Made by a program: the position numbers and the translations under genes. Shown piece by piece: positions 14,655-22,357 of a stretch of DNA of 40,225 nt (the stretch's first letter is position 1; every line of letters begins with the position of its first letter). The notes beneath the pieces are model-generated. The model ran no database searches, had not been told where the DNA came from, and saw only the letters and a list, made by a program, of their open reading frames with translations. The DNA comes from Parcubacteria group bacterium GW2011_GWA2_38_13b (GTDB taxonomy: Bacteria; Patescibacteriota; Minisyncoccia; GWA2-38-13b), in assembly GCA_000992445.2 (NCBI GenBank), contig LBUF02000019.1, forward strand, positions 10,111 to 50,335. The letters are read 5' to 3'.

Positions 14655-15584
14655 TTAAATTTTATTTAAATAATCAACAACACTTAAAGCCGCCGTCGCT
14701 CCATGTCCGGCCGCTACAATAATTTGTTTGTACAAAATATTCGTAACATCGCCGGCGGCAAAAAGTCCGGAAATATTCGTTTCGCACTTTTCATTTACTA
14801 GTATGGCGCCGGTTTTATCTTTATTGACTTGCGTTAAAAATTCACTATTGGGAATCATACCGATATTGACGAAAATTCCATCCAGCGCGATTTTATTCAA
14901 TTTACCGCTTATTAAATCTTCATACTCCATGGCGTTAACCATATTTTCTCCGATAATATTCAATATCCGGACATTATAAATAAATTCAACGTTTTTTGCT
15001 TTTTTCAATTTATCTACCATTACTTTTTCGCCGCGCATTTCGGAATTGATCGTTAAAATATAAATTTTTTTGGCAATTCCAGCAAGCATCAAAGACGATT
15101 CCAGCGCGGAATTGCCGCCACCGATAACCGCTACGATTTTATTCTTGAAAAGTGGACCGTCGCAATTCGCGCAATAACTTACTCCTTTTTGATAAAATTT
15201 TTCTTCCCCCGGAATACCCAAACGCTTGTGCCGAACACCGGTTGCCACCAAAACGGTTTTGGATTTATATTCCAAAGTTTTTTCTCCATTTTTCGCTTCT
15301 ATCTTAAAATCGCCACTCTGTCCGCCCACATTTACAACCTCAACTCCATCTTCTATTTTAATATTATAAAAATCCAAATGCTTTTTAAATTCTTTCACAA
15401 GTTCCATTCCGTTTATTGTCGAAAAGCCCGGATAATTGCCAATTTCATCGGTTAAAGCAATTTGACCGCCAATATCTTTTGTTATTATAGCAACATTCAA
15501 ATTACTTCTCGTGGCATATATTGCGGCGGAAACAGCCGCGGCCGATCCGCCGATAATAATCAAATCTTTTGCCTGAATTTCCAT
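14655..15584 (-). CDS. trxB: thioredoxin reductase
   Basis: A 309-residue flavoprotein. IIGGSAAAVSAAIYA (10-24) binds FAD and VIGGGNSALESSLML (153-167) binds NAD(P)H. The redox-active pair is C138-A-N-C141 in the frame SYCANCDGP. The C-terminal FAD motif GLFAAGDVTN is present. It reduces thioredoxin or a similar partner; none is encoded in the window. It is the first gene of the long minus-strand run, divergent from ftsH, and ends 2 bases before the dehydrogenase. Confidence 0.9.
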   Translation of the reverse strand: MEIQAKDLIIIGGSAAAVSAAIYATRSNLNVAIITKDIGGQIALTDEIGNYPGFSTINGMELVKEFKKHLDFYNIKIEDGVEVVNVGGQSGDFKIEAKNGEKTLEYKSKTVLVATGVRHKRLGIPGEEKFYQKGVSYCANCDGPLFKNKIVAVIGGGNSALESSLMLAGIAKKIYILTINSEMRGEKVMVDKLKKAKNVEFIYNVRILNIIGENMVNAMEYEDLISGKLNKIALDGIFVNIGMIPNSEFLTQVNKDKTGAILVNEKCETNISGLFAAGDVTNILYKQIIVAAGHGATAALSVVDYLNKI

Positions 15585-15642
15585 AAAAATTTACGATTAA
15601 ATTAACTTTTACAATTAATATATTATATCATAGATGAAACAA

Positions 15643-15671
15643 TTGACAAAACCGGCGTAAAAAACTAATAT
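15643..15671 (+). promoter_or_regulatory. sigma-70-like promoter of ftsH
   Basis: TTGACA (15643-15648, perfect -35), 17-base spacer, TAATAT (15666-15671). The predicted start near 15678 coincides with the left edge of the long palindrome at 15675-15860. Confidence 0.72.
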
Positions 15672-15674
15672 TCC

Positions 15675-15860
15675 ATACTGAGATGGTTGCAAAACTATTT
15701 CGTGGCGAAATTTAGATATTTTTATTTGAAGCGAGAAATGCCAGCGGAATGGTTTGAACCGTAATATAATTACGGTGAAAATCATTTCGCGCCAGCACGA
15801 CGAAGCTTTAAATAAAAATAGCAAATTGCAGCAGGAATAGTTTTGCAATCATCTCAATAT
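15675..15860 (+). repeat. 186-base imperfect palindrome in the ftsH leader
   Basis: The left arm starts ATACTGAGATGGTTGCAAAA and the right arm ends with its inverse TTTTGCAATCATCTCAATAT. Further matched blocks are TATTTTTATTTGAAGC against GCTTTAAATAAAAATA and ACCGTAAT against ATTACGGT at the centre (about 15767). Mispaired segments break the stem at regular intervals. The whole 15585-15893 gap holds only the promoter, this palindrome and the ftsH ribosome binding site. RNA from the promoter would fold into one long hairpin. It may be a mobile element remnant or a regulatory leader. Confidence 0.85.
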
Positions 15861-15893
15861 CCGTTCATTGAAATCAAATTTGGAGGGGAAATA

Positions 15894-17831
15894 ATGAAAA
15901 AAATGTTTTTTAAAAAGGAAACGGTAAAAAGCAAAAATTTCCTGACAATGCTTGTTTTAGTGATACTTTTTTTTGCAATCGGAATAACGGCAATTCAAAG
16001 TAAATATGCCGTTGCCATTGATCCGCAAAAAATCAGCGAATCAATGAAAAATCAAAAAAAATCCGATGGCGAATATTATTCCGCGTATTACGAATTGAAC
16101 GAAACAGAATTCCGCACAATGGTTGAAAACGCAAATTTCAAAGAAACGATTATAAAAAAAGAAGAATTGGGCTATAAAATTATCTGTCAAAACAACGGGA
16201 AAAAATATATTTTTAATGTTATTACCGAAAATAAACTGGCGGAAATACATCAATTCTTACAGGAAAATAATGATAAGGTGAAAATAAGTTTTGAAAAACC
16301 GCCTTCAATGAAAGGGTTATGGGGATTACTGGGCATAATGCTCATAGTTTTCATTTTCGTTTTAAGCTTCAATATGATCAATAATACAATTCGAAGCCGG
16401 CGCGGCGGCGCAGGAAGCACCCAATTCAACGAAACAAAAAAATTCACCCAAGCCAGAATTGAAATATTCAAACCGGGCGATATCAAAACAACCTTCAATG
16501 ATGTCGCCGGCTGCGATGAATCAAAACTTGAATTGCAGGAAGTAATTGATTTTCTAAAAAACCCGAATAAATACAGAAAATTAGGCGGTAAAATCCCAAA
16601 AGGAGTATTATTGGTCGGTTTTCCGGGATGCGGAAAAACCCTGCTCGCCAAAGCCACTGCCGGAGAAGCCGGAGTGCCATTCCTTACTTTAAGCGGTTCC
16701 AGCTTCGTGGAAATGTTTGTCGGAGTGGGAGCGGCGCGCATAAGAGATCTATTTGAACAAGCCAAAAAAAATACCCCCTGCATAGCATTTATTGATGAAA
16801 TAGATTGCCTGGGAAAGAAAAGAACGGCCGGTCCGAATTCACACGACGAGAAGGACCAAACGCTTACCGAATTTTTAACGCTTATGGATGGTTTTCAGGA
16901 TAATTCAGGACTGATTGTCATCGGTGCGACAAACAGACCGGACAGTTTGGATCCCGCATTTAAACGGCCAGGCAGATTCGACAGAACCATAGTCGTGGAT
17001 AAACCGGATATAAAGGGCAGAATCGGAATATTAAAAGTTCATACAAAAAATATTCTGATAGCGCCCGATGAAAAAGAAACGATAATAAAAACAATCGCCG
17101 AAAGAACGCCGGGATTTTCCGGAGCGGATTTGGCGGCCGTAGCCAATGAAGCCGCTATGTTGGCCGCGAGATACAATAAAGAAAAAGTATCGCTTGAAGA
17201 ATTCAACTCGGCAATGATGCGAGTTCTGACAGGCATAGAACAAAAAAGCAAATTATTAGGTCCGAAAGAAAAAAATATTGTAGCGCATCACGAAGCCGGA
17301 CACGCCGTTATCCAATTCTTCATAGAAAAAAAAGATGTCCACAAAATCAGTATCATAAGGACAGAAAGAGCTTTGGGTTATACTTTCGGTCTGGCGACAG
17401 AAGACAAATACTTACACACCAAACAAGATCTGAAAAATACAATAAAAGGCCTTTTGGGCGGGAGAGCGGCCGAAGAAATGCTTCTTAAAGAAATATCCAG
17501 CGGCGCGCAAAATGATCTCGAAAGAACGACCGAACTAGCCATGCAATATACAAAAAAATTCGGTATGGATGATAAAGTCGGCCTAAGGTCATTTGGAGTT
17601 TCTCAAGAAAATTATCTGGGGGACGACTGGTCAATCGACAAGGGATATAGCGAAAAAACCGCTCAACAAATAGATGAAAGCGTAAATTCGCTCTTAAATG
17701 ATTGCTATAAAGAAACCAAGGAAGCAATTATGGAGCATAAAGTAAAAATTAAAATTATAGTCCAAAGACTTCTGGAAAAAGAGGTCTTGGAAAAAGAAGA
17801 GATTGAACAAATATTGAAAAGCAACTCATAA
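15894..17831 (+). CDS. ftsH: ATP-dependent zinc metalloprotease FtsH
   Basis: A 645-residue membrane-bound AAA protease. Membrane segments lie at about 17-36 and 141-160, enclosing an extracytoplasmic domain. The AAA module has Walker A GFPGCGKT (242-249; usual form GPPGTGKT), pore loop [10 protein letters not shown], Walker B FIDEID (299-304) and arginine-finger region RPGRFDR. The protease site is HEAGH (466-470) with the third zinc ligand Asp541 in AQNDLERTT. It degrades misassembled membrane proteins and short-lived regulators. I start at ATG 15894, preceded at 6-7 bases by GGAGGGGA; an in-frame ATG at 15843 would lie inside the palindromic leader. The promoter is at 15643, and a terminator overlaps the stop codon. 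Confidence 0.95.
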   Translation: MKKMFFKKETVKSKNFLTMLVLVILFFAIGITAIQSKYAVAIDPQKISESMKNQKKSDGEYYSAYYELNETEFRTMVENANFKETIIKKEELGYKIICQNNGKKYIFNVITENKLAEIHQFLQENNDKVKISFEKPPSMKGLWGLLGIMLIVFIFVLSFNMINNTIRSRRGGAGSTQFNETKKFTQARIEIFKPGDIKTTFNDVAGCDESKLELQEVIDFLKNPNKYRKLGGKIPKGVLLVGFPGCGKTLLAKATAGEAGVPFLTLSGSSFVEMFVGVGAARIRDLFEQAKKNTPCIAFIDEIDCLGKKRTAGPNSHDEKDQTLTEFLTLMDGFQDNSGLIVIGATNRPDSLDPAFKRPGRFDRTIVVDKPDIKGRIGILKVHTKNILIAPDEKETIIKTIAERTPGFSGADLAAVANEAAMLAARYNKEKVSLEEFNSAMMRVLTGIEQKSKLLGPKEKNIVAHHEAGHAVIQFFIEKKDVHKISIIRTERALGYTFGLATEDKYLHTKQDLKNTIKGLLGGRAAEEMLLKEISSGAQNDLERTTELAMQYTKKFGMDDKVGLRSFGVSQENYLGDDWSIDKGYSEKTAQQIDESVNSLLNDCYKETKEAIMEHKVKIKIIVQRLLEKEVLEKEEIEQILKSNS

Positions 17832-17846
17832 AGAGTTGTTTTTTTT
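17822..17846 (+). terminator. intrinsic terminator of ftsH
   Basis: CAACTC (17822-17827), loop ATAAA, GAGTTG (17833-17838), followed by eight T residues. The TAA stop codon lies in the loop. Confidence 0.8.
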
Positions 17847-17864
17847 AATTATCAGCCGGATTCC

Positions 17865-17907
17865 CGCCGCTCCCCGTCCCGCAGTACTTGCGGGACGGGG
17901 AGCGGCG
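17865..17907. repeat. perfect GC-rich palindrome between convergent genes
   Basis: A 19-base perfect stem (17865-17883 with 17889-17907), loop GTACT, arms CGCCGCTCCCCGTCCCGCA and inverse. GC content is far above its surroundings. No T-run follows on either strand, so it is not a standard terminator. It may help insulate the convergent ftsH and htrA genes. Confidence 0.8.
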
Positions 17908-17918
17908 TTCCCGATATT

Positions 17919-19178
17919 TTACTTTTTCTCCGTTAAAATAGCTTTTAATGTTTTTTCATCGCCTTTATGTAAAATCTTGATTGTCATCGTATCGCCTACG
18001 GATTTTTTGCCGACGCTATCGGCAAGTGTATGTTCTTCGGTAATTTTTTGCCCGTCAATTTCAAGAATAATATCATTTTCCATGATGCCCGCCTTATCGG
18101 CCGGGCTACCGGGAATTACCGCCAAGTCCTCCAGATTTTGACCGCGCTGAACCAAAGCGCCGTAATCAACTTTCAAATTATTCGCTTTTTGGATAGTTTC
18201 ATTTATTAAAACATAACGCACGCCTAAAAACGGCGTAATAATTTTTCCCTTTTCCTTAACGTCTTTTATATCTTTTTTCACGACATTTATCGGAAGAGCA
18301 AAACCGATATTTTGCGCTCCTTGCGCGATAGCGGTATTAATGCCAATAACCTCTCCTCTTAAATTAAGTAATGGTCCGCCGGAATTTCCTTGATTTATCG
18401 CCGCGTCCGTCTGGATAACTTGCTCCAATTTTTCCGCCGCGCCGTTGGAAGCGGCAGCGGTAATTGAACGCGCGAGGCCGGAAACCACGCCGATTGAAAC
18501 GGTATTCCTGAATTCCCCAAGCGCGTTGCCTATGGCGATAACACTTTGCCCTATCTGCAAATTATCAGAATCGCCCAAAACCACAGTAGGCAAATTTTTT
18601 TCGTCTATTTTGATTATGGCAACGTCTAAAATCGGATCGCGCGCTAAAACTTTAGCGTCATATTTTTTACCGTCATTCATTAAAACCGTGTATTCCGCTT
18701 CCATATCTTCCACTACGTGCTTATTGGTAACAATCATTCCGTCGAAAGAAACGATAAATCCCGTACCTCCGCCAATCTCTTTCTTTTCCGTTCCTTTCTG
18801 CCGTTGTTGCGGAATATAAAAATTAAAAGGAGAATTATTGCCAAAAAAATCATTAAAACCATCAAAAGGATTAATGGAATAATTTTCAAATACCGGTAAA
18901 TCCTTGCTTATTATTATGCTTACCACGGCCGGCGAATTTTTTTTGACCGCGTCTATAATCATTTGTTCCTGGGTTGTCGGCGGCACATATTCTTTAACAA
19001 TCTGCAACTCTCCGTTAACTATTTCAGTTTTCTCAACAACGGATTTGGGATAAAAATTGGGAAATAATTTTGGCGCGAAAAGTCCAGCGCCGAAACCAAC
19101 AACGGAAGAAACAACAAAACTCGCGACTATAATTATTATTATCAATTCTTTTTGGGTAAATTTATTGACTTTTTTCAT
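17919..19178 (-). CDS. htrA: HtrA/DegP-type serine protease with PDZ domain
   Basis: A 419-residue protein with a signal-anchor at about 12-34, a trypsin-like domain and one C-terminal PDZ domain (about 316-415). The catalytic triad is His154 (TNKHVVE), Asp185 (ILDVAII) and Ser266 (NQGNSGGPL). A flexible segment with FDGFNDFFGNN and polar QRQKG lies between the anchor and the protease core. It is expected to work outside the cytoplasmic membrane on unfolded proteins. It is convergent with ftsH, the other quality-control protease, separated by a GC-rich palindrome. No clear ribosome binding site precedes the ATG at 19178. Confidence 0.93.
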   Translation of the reverse strand: MKKVNKFTQKELIIIIIVASFVVSSVVGFGAGLFAPKLFPNFYPKSVVEKTEIVNGELQIVKEYVPPTTQEQMIIDAVKKNSPAVVSIIISKDLPVFENYSINPFDGFNDFFGNNSPFNFYIPQQRQKGTEKKEIGGGTGFIVSFDGMIVTNKHVVEDMEAEYTVLMNDGKKYDAKVLARDPILDVAIIKIDEKNLPTVVLGDSDNLQIGQSVIAIGNALGEFRNTVSIGVVSGLARSITAAASNGAAEKLEQVIQTDAAINQGNSGGPLLNLRGEVIGINTAIAQGAQNIGFALPINVVKKDIKDVKEKGKIITPFLGVRYVLINETIQKANNLKVDYGALVQRGQNLEDLAVIPGSPADKAGIMENDIILEIDGQKITEEHTLADSVGKKSVGDTMTIKILHKGDEKTLKAILTEKK

Positions 19179-19249
19179 AAATTAAGCTATAATTATTAGT
19201 TAGGTTCTTTACCATAATCATATTATAAGAAATTTTCCGGAGGTGTCAA

Positions 19250-19459
19250 ATGAAAAAACTTTTACGGATACTGGCGTGTGTATTTTTATTTGGAGCGCCG
19301 CTCACGGTAAAAATATTAAAAAATTCATGGGCGCAACCAATGGATATTCACGAATATGCGACTGGAAAAACACGCCAACTTAGTGTCGACGAAAAAATAC
19401 TTATTTATTGTTACGCAATTTTTGGACCAATAGGATTATTAATCGCCCTAATAAGCTAA
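19250..19459 (+). CDS. small membrane protein, 69 residues
   Basis: An unrecognised protein with a signal-like hydrophobic N-terminus (LLRILACVFLFGAPLTV), a short polar middle (DIHEYATGKTRQLSVDEK) and a hydrophobic C-terminus (ILIYCYAIFGPIGLLIALIS). Probably two membrane segments, or a cleaved signal plus one. A near-perfect ribosome binding site CGGAGGTG lies 7 bases before the ATG, which supports real translation. It is followed 16 bases later by a second tiny gene with an equally strong site. Function unknown. Confidence 0.7.
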   Translation: MKKLLRILACVFLFGAPLTVKILKNSWAQPMDIHEYATGKTRQLSVDEKILIYCYAIFGPIGLLIALIS

Positions 19460-19475
19460 TAGGAGGGGAAATAAC

Positions 19476-19559
19476 ATGCTTATCTTTAATTTTTTTGCAA
19501 TCGTTATCGCAATCGTAGCATCAATTATATATCTCAAAACTAAATTTTCAAATAGTTAA
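19476..19559 (+). CDS. tiny membrane protein, 27 residues
   Basis: ATG 19476 to TAA 19559 encodes a single hydrophobic helix (FNFFAIVIAIVASIIYL) with a positively charged tail KTKFSNS, so the C-terminus should stay inside. The ribosome binding site AGGAGGGGA, 6 bases before the ATG, is the same as that of ftsH (GGAGGGGAAATAA before the start in both). Position downstream of the 69-residue protein and upstream of a terminator makes a two-gene unit. Too short for usual gene finders. Function unknown. Confidence 0.62.
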   Translation: MLIFNFFAIVIAIVASIIYLKTKFSNS

Positions 19560-19573
19560 CAACACATAATTTC

Positions 19574-19608
19574 AGCCAATTTTGCTAAGCAAAATTGGCT
19601 ATTTTTTT
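19574..19608 (+). terminator. terminator of the small membrane-protein unit
   Basis: A 12-base perfect stem (19574-19585 with 19589-19600), loop TAA, then ATTTTTTT. It may also serve the convergent desulfurase gene, which ends at 19615. Confidence 0.85.
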
Positions 19609-19614
19609 AATATT

Positions 19615-20898
19615 TTATTTTCTCAATTTTTCAATCATTTCCGGCAAAATTTTCAAAACTCTGTCAATTTCTTCTTGCGTCGTAAATTTTCCAAAACTAA
19701 ACCGCACTGAACTCATCGTTTCTTTTTTAGAAAGCCCCGTTGCCAGCAAAACATACGACGGTTCAATGGCTTTGGCTTGGCAGGCGGAACCGGACGATGC
19801 CATAATTCCCGCTTCATCAAGCGCAATAAGCAATGTCTCCGCTTCCGCGCCTTTAAATAAAATATTGCTTATATGCGGCGCGCGCGGCGCGCCACCGCCG
19901 TTTACGCTCGTATTTTTTATATTTTTCAACAAATTTTCTTCAAAATAATCGCGCAAGCTCGTTATATTTTGAATTTGTGATTTTGGATTTGTGATTTTAT
20001 TGAAAATTGGAAATTGAAAATTGAAACTTGGGTGCCTGATAATTTCAACAGCTTTTCCTAATCCTACTATGCCTACTACATTTTCAGTGCCTGAACGGAG
20101 CCCGAATTCCTGACCTCCTCCTTCAATTAATGGTGCAATCGGCGTGCCGTCTTTAACAAATAAAACGCCGATGCCTTTTGGTCCGCCGATTTTATGGGCC
20201 GACAAAGAAAGCAAATCGCAACCGAGATCGCGAATATTTAACGGCAAATATCCGGCCGCCTGAACCGCGTCAATGTGAAACAATGGGTATTGAATGCCTA
20301 ATTTTGACCTATTTTCCGTTTTCCATTCTTTTATTATTTTTCCTATTTCTCCAATGGGCTGAATAACGCCGGTTTCATTATTAACATACATCGCGGAAAT
20401 CAATGCCGTGTTTTCTTTTATTTTATTTTTCAGATTATTTATATCCACCGCGCCATTTTTATCAACGGGCAAATATATCGCTTCCACCAATCCTGATTTC
20501 TCCAACGATTCAACCGGTTTCAAAACCGACTTATGCTCAATTTCGTTCGTAATAATGTGAACTTGAAACTTACCTGCCCCGTAGCGTCCCGCCAACGGCG
20601 GGACTGCTTCGGAGAAGCTTGAGACTTGAAACTTATTAATAACACCTTTTATCGCCAGATTATTCGCTTCCGTGGCGCCGGAAGTAAAATATACTTCAAT
20701 GAAATTGCAGCCCAAAAAATCCGCAACTGTTTCGCGGGCTTTATCAACAGCCACTCGCGCCTCCTGCCCTAAAGAATGAGTTGACGACGGATTGCCGAAT
20801 TTATCCTCCAAATATAGCTCCATCGCTTTTTTTACTTCCGGGTCAATCGGCGTCGTCGCGGCATAATCAAAGTAAATTTTTTCCACAATACTGGACAT
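19615..20898 (-). CDS. cysteine desulfurase, class I (IscS/NifS type), with in-frame inserts
   Basis: A 427-residue pyridoxal-phosphate enzyme: YFDYAATTPIDP at the start, TSGATEANNLAIKG (72-85), HIDAVQAAGYLP (208-219), cofactor Lys236 in SLSAHKIGGPKG, and catalytic Cys373 in the class I loop MASSGSACQAK. It removes sulfur from cysteine for Fe-S clusters and thiolated tRNA. It is longer than typical (about 385-400) because of two extra stretches. Residues 89-109 lie between two copies of KFQV and come from an insert flanked by 12-base direct repeats. Residues 289-311 (PSFNFQFPIFN...) come from AT-rich simple sequence. Both fall at surface-loop positions judged by alignment to memory of the family. 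Encoded 25 bases after the SufS-like gene. Confidence 0.9.
   Translation of the reverse strand: MSSIVEKIYFDYAATTPIDPEVKKAMELYLEDKFGNPSSTHSLGQEARVAVDKARETVADFLGCNFIEVYFTSGATEANNLAIKGVINKFQVSSFSEAVPPLAGRYGAGKFQVHIITNEIEHKSVLKPVESLEKSGLVEAIYLPVDKNGAVDINNLKNKIKENTALISAMYVNNETGVIQPIGEIGKIIKEWKTENRSKLGIQYPLFHIDAVQAAGYLPLNIRDLGCDLLSLSAHKIGGPKGIGVLFVKDGTPIAPLIEGGGQEFGLRSGTENVVGIVGLGKAVEIIRHPSFNFQFPIFNKITNPKSQIQNITSLRDYFEENLLKNIKNTSVNGGGAPRAPHISNILFKGAEAETLLIALDEAGIMASSGSACQAKAIEPSYVLLATGLSKKETMSSVRFSFGKFTTQEEIDRVLKILPEMIEKLRK
20561..20635. repeat. in-frame insert with 12-base direct repeats in the IscS-like gene
   Basis: ACTTGAAACTTA occurs at 20561-20572 and again at 20624-20635. The 51 bases between include the hairpin TCCCGCCAACGGCGGGA (20587-20603). 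The period is 63 bases, exactly 21 codons, so the reading frame is kept. Confidence 0.8.
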
Positions 20899-20923
20899 AA
20901 TTTATAAAAATATGGAACCCATT

Positions 20924-22357
20924 TTATTTTATCCGCAATTTATATGCTCCATTTTCGTAGATATAATCCCTTTTCCATTTTTTCTCCGCAATCATCTTAA
21001 CTCCCCTGATTAATTTATCAACATCTTTTTTATTATTAAATATTCCTAATGACGCGCGCAAAGTGCCGGGAATTATTAAATTTTCCGTTTCGGTAATTCC
21101 CTTTTGTTTTTTTGCCAATATTTTTTTTATTTTTTCAATATCTTTTTTATTTAATTTCAATAATTGTTTTAAGTAAATATGCGCACAATGGCAACCGTTG
21201 CGAATCGCCGCGCCCGCTTCATAATTCAGTATGGCGACCGCCAAACTATGATGAATATTTTCTATATTAAACGAAACAAGACCCAAATGCCATTCAAAAT
21301 TTAAATCGCCGTAAACCCCGTTAGAAGTCCGATTTACCAAAGACATGTCGGCATCCCGCACTGCGGGGTTACTTCTAATGGGGTAAATTTTTACTTGCGG
21401 TATCTTTTTTAATTCACCGACTAAATATTCGAACAATTCCATTTCGTGTTTTCTAATATTTTTCATACCGATTTTTTTCAGCCACTTCATCGCTTCACCT
21501 AAAACAATCGCGCCGGCAATATTCGGCGTTCCGCCTTCGTGCCGTTCCGGAGATAAAGAATAATTAACTTCATCGGGTAAAACATAATTTATCGTTCCGC
21601 CTCCGGGTCTATACGATTCCGCTTCATCCAATATCGCTCGCGGCGCATACAAAAACGCAACGCCCGGCGCGTACATTTTGTGTCCGGCGCCAGCGAAAAA
21701 ATCAATACCGTATTTTTTCACATCTAACGGCATATGCGCCAACGCCTGCGCGCCATCAATTAAAATCTTAGCGCCGTATTTATGCGCCAATTTCGCCATC
21801 AAACCGATATCCGATAAAATTCCGGTTACATTGGAAACGCCGGAAACCGCGACTAATTTAACATCGTATTTTTTCAATTTTTTTTCCAAATCCGCGTAAT
21901 CAATATTGCCAAATTCATCAACGCAAAAAAGCTCAACAACATTATCGCGCAAATATGGCAAATAATTGGAATGATGCTCCATCTCACTCGCAAGAACAAT
22001 GCCTTTTTTATTTTTTATCAAATGCGCCGCCAAATTCAAGGCATCCGTCGTATTATAAGCAAAGATTATTTCGTGCGTTTTTTTATCACCGCCGATAAAA
22101 TCCATCGCTATTTTCCTCGCTTCTTCATATTTTACGGTGGAAATTATAGAAAAATAATGCGCGCCCCTGTGAACATTGGAATAATATTTATTAAAAATTT
22201 CGCAAAATTTCTTCTGTAAAAACAACGGCATCGGAGTTGACGCCGCGTTATCCAAATACGCGATTGATTCTCCATGAAAATCGCCCCTGCCAAAAACAGG
22301 ATATTTTTCTTTTAGCAAAGGAAATTCTTTTCTAATTGAATTCCAATTTATATTCAT
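20924..22357 (-). CDS. cysteine desulfurase, class II (SufS/CsdA type), with in-frame element
   Basis: A 477-residue pyridoxal-phosphate enzyme. LDNAASTPMP, NVHRGAHYFS and ILIDGAQALAHMPLD lead to cofactor Lys227 in GAGHKMYAPG. The catalytic Cys391 sits in IRNGCHCAH, the class II loop (family form RxGHHCA). It is longer than the usual 405-415 residues. A C-terminal extension ends KWKRDYIYENGAYKLRIK, and 24 residues (326-349) are encoded by a family-1 palindromic element sitting exactly between VKIY and GDLNFEWHL. The gene overlaps the upstream nuclease by 4 bases (ATGA), suggesting translational coupling. No SufB/C/D, SufU or IscU gene is present in the window. Confidence 0.88.
   Translation of the reverse strand: MNINWNSIRKEFPLLKEKYPVFGRGDFHGESIAYLDNAASTPMPLFLQKKFCEIFNKYYSNVHRGAHYFSIISTVKYEEARKIAMDFIGGDKKTHEIIFAYNTTDALNLAAHLIKNKKGIVLASEMEHHSNYLPYLRDNVVELFCVDEFGNIDYADLEKKLKKYDVKLVAVSGVSNVTGILSDIGLMAKLAHKYGAKILIDGAQALAHMPLDVKKYGIDFFAGAGHKMYAPGVAFLYAPRAILDEAESYRPGGGTINYVLPDEVNYSLSPERHEGGTPNIAGAIVLGEAMKWLKKIGMKNIRKHEMELFEYLVGELKKIPQVKIYPIRSNPAVRDADMSLVNRTSNGVYGDLNFEWHLGLVSFNIENIHHSLAVAILNYEAGAAIRNGCHCAHIYLKQLLKLNKKDIEKIKKILAKKQKGITETENLIIPGTLRASLGIFNNKKDVDKLIRGVKMIAEKKWKRDYIYENGAYKLRIK
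21312..21386. repeat. family-1 palindromic element, copy 4, inside the SufS-like gene
   Basis: Left end TAAACCCCGTTAGAAGT, right end ACTTCTAATGGGGTAAAT inverted, and an inner hairpin GCATCCCGCACTGCGGGG. Unlike copies 1 and 2 it is read in the frame without a stop, adding 24 codons. Confidence 0.82.

Noticed and set aside
15615-15848. Open frame of 77 residues on the minus strand upstream of ftsH
   Set aside because: It lies across the long palindrome, has no ribosome binding site, and its residues are simply a translation of one arm of the repeat.
15843-15893. Upstream ATG of ftsH at 15843
   Set aside because: It falls in the right arm of the palindrome without a ribosome binding site, while ATG 15894 has GGAGGGGA at the right distance.
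17865-17907. Terminator of htrA
   Set aside because: No T-run follows the stem on the minus strand, so it was listed as a palindrome.
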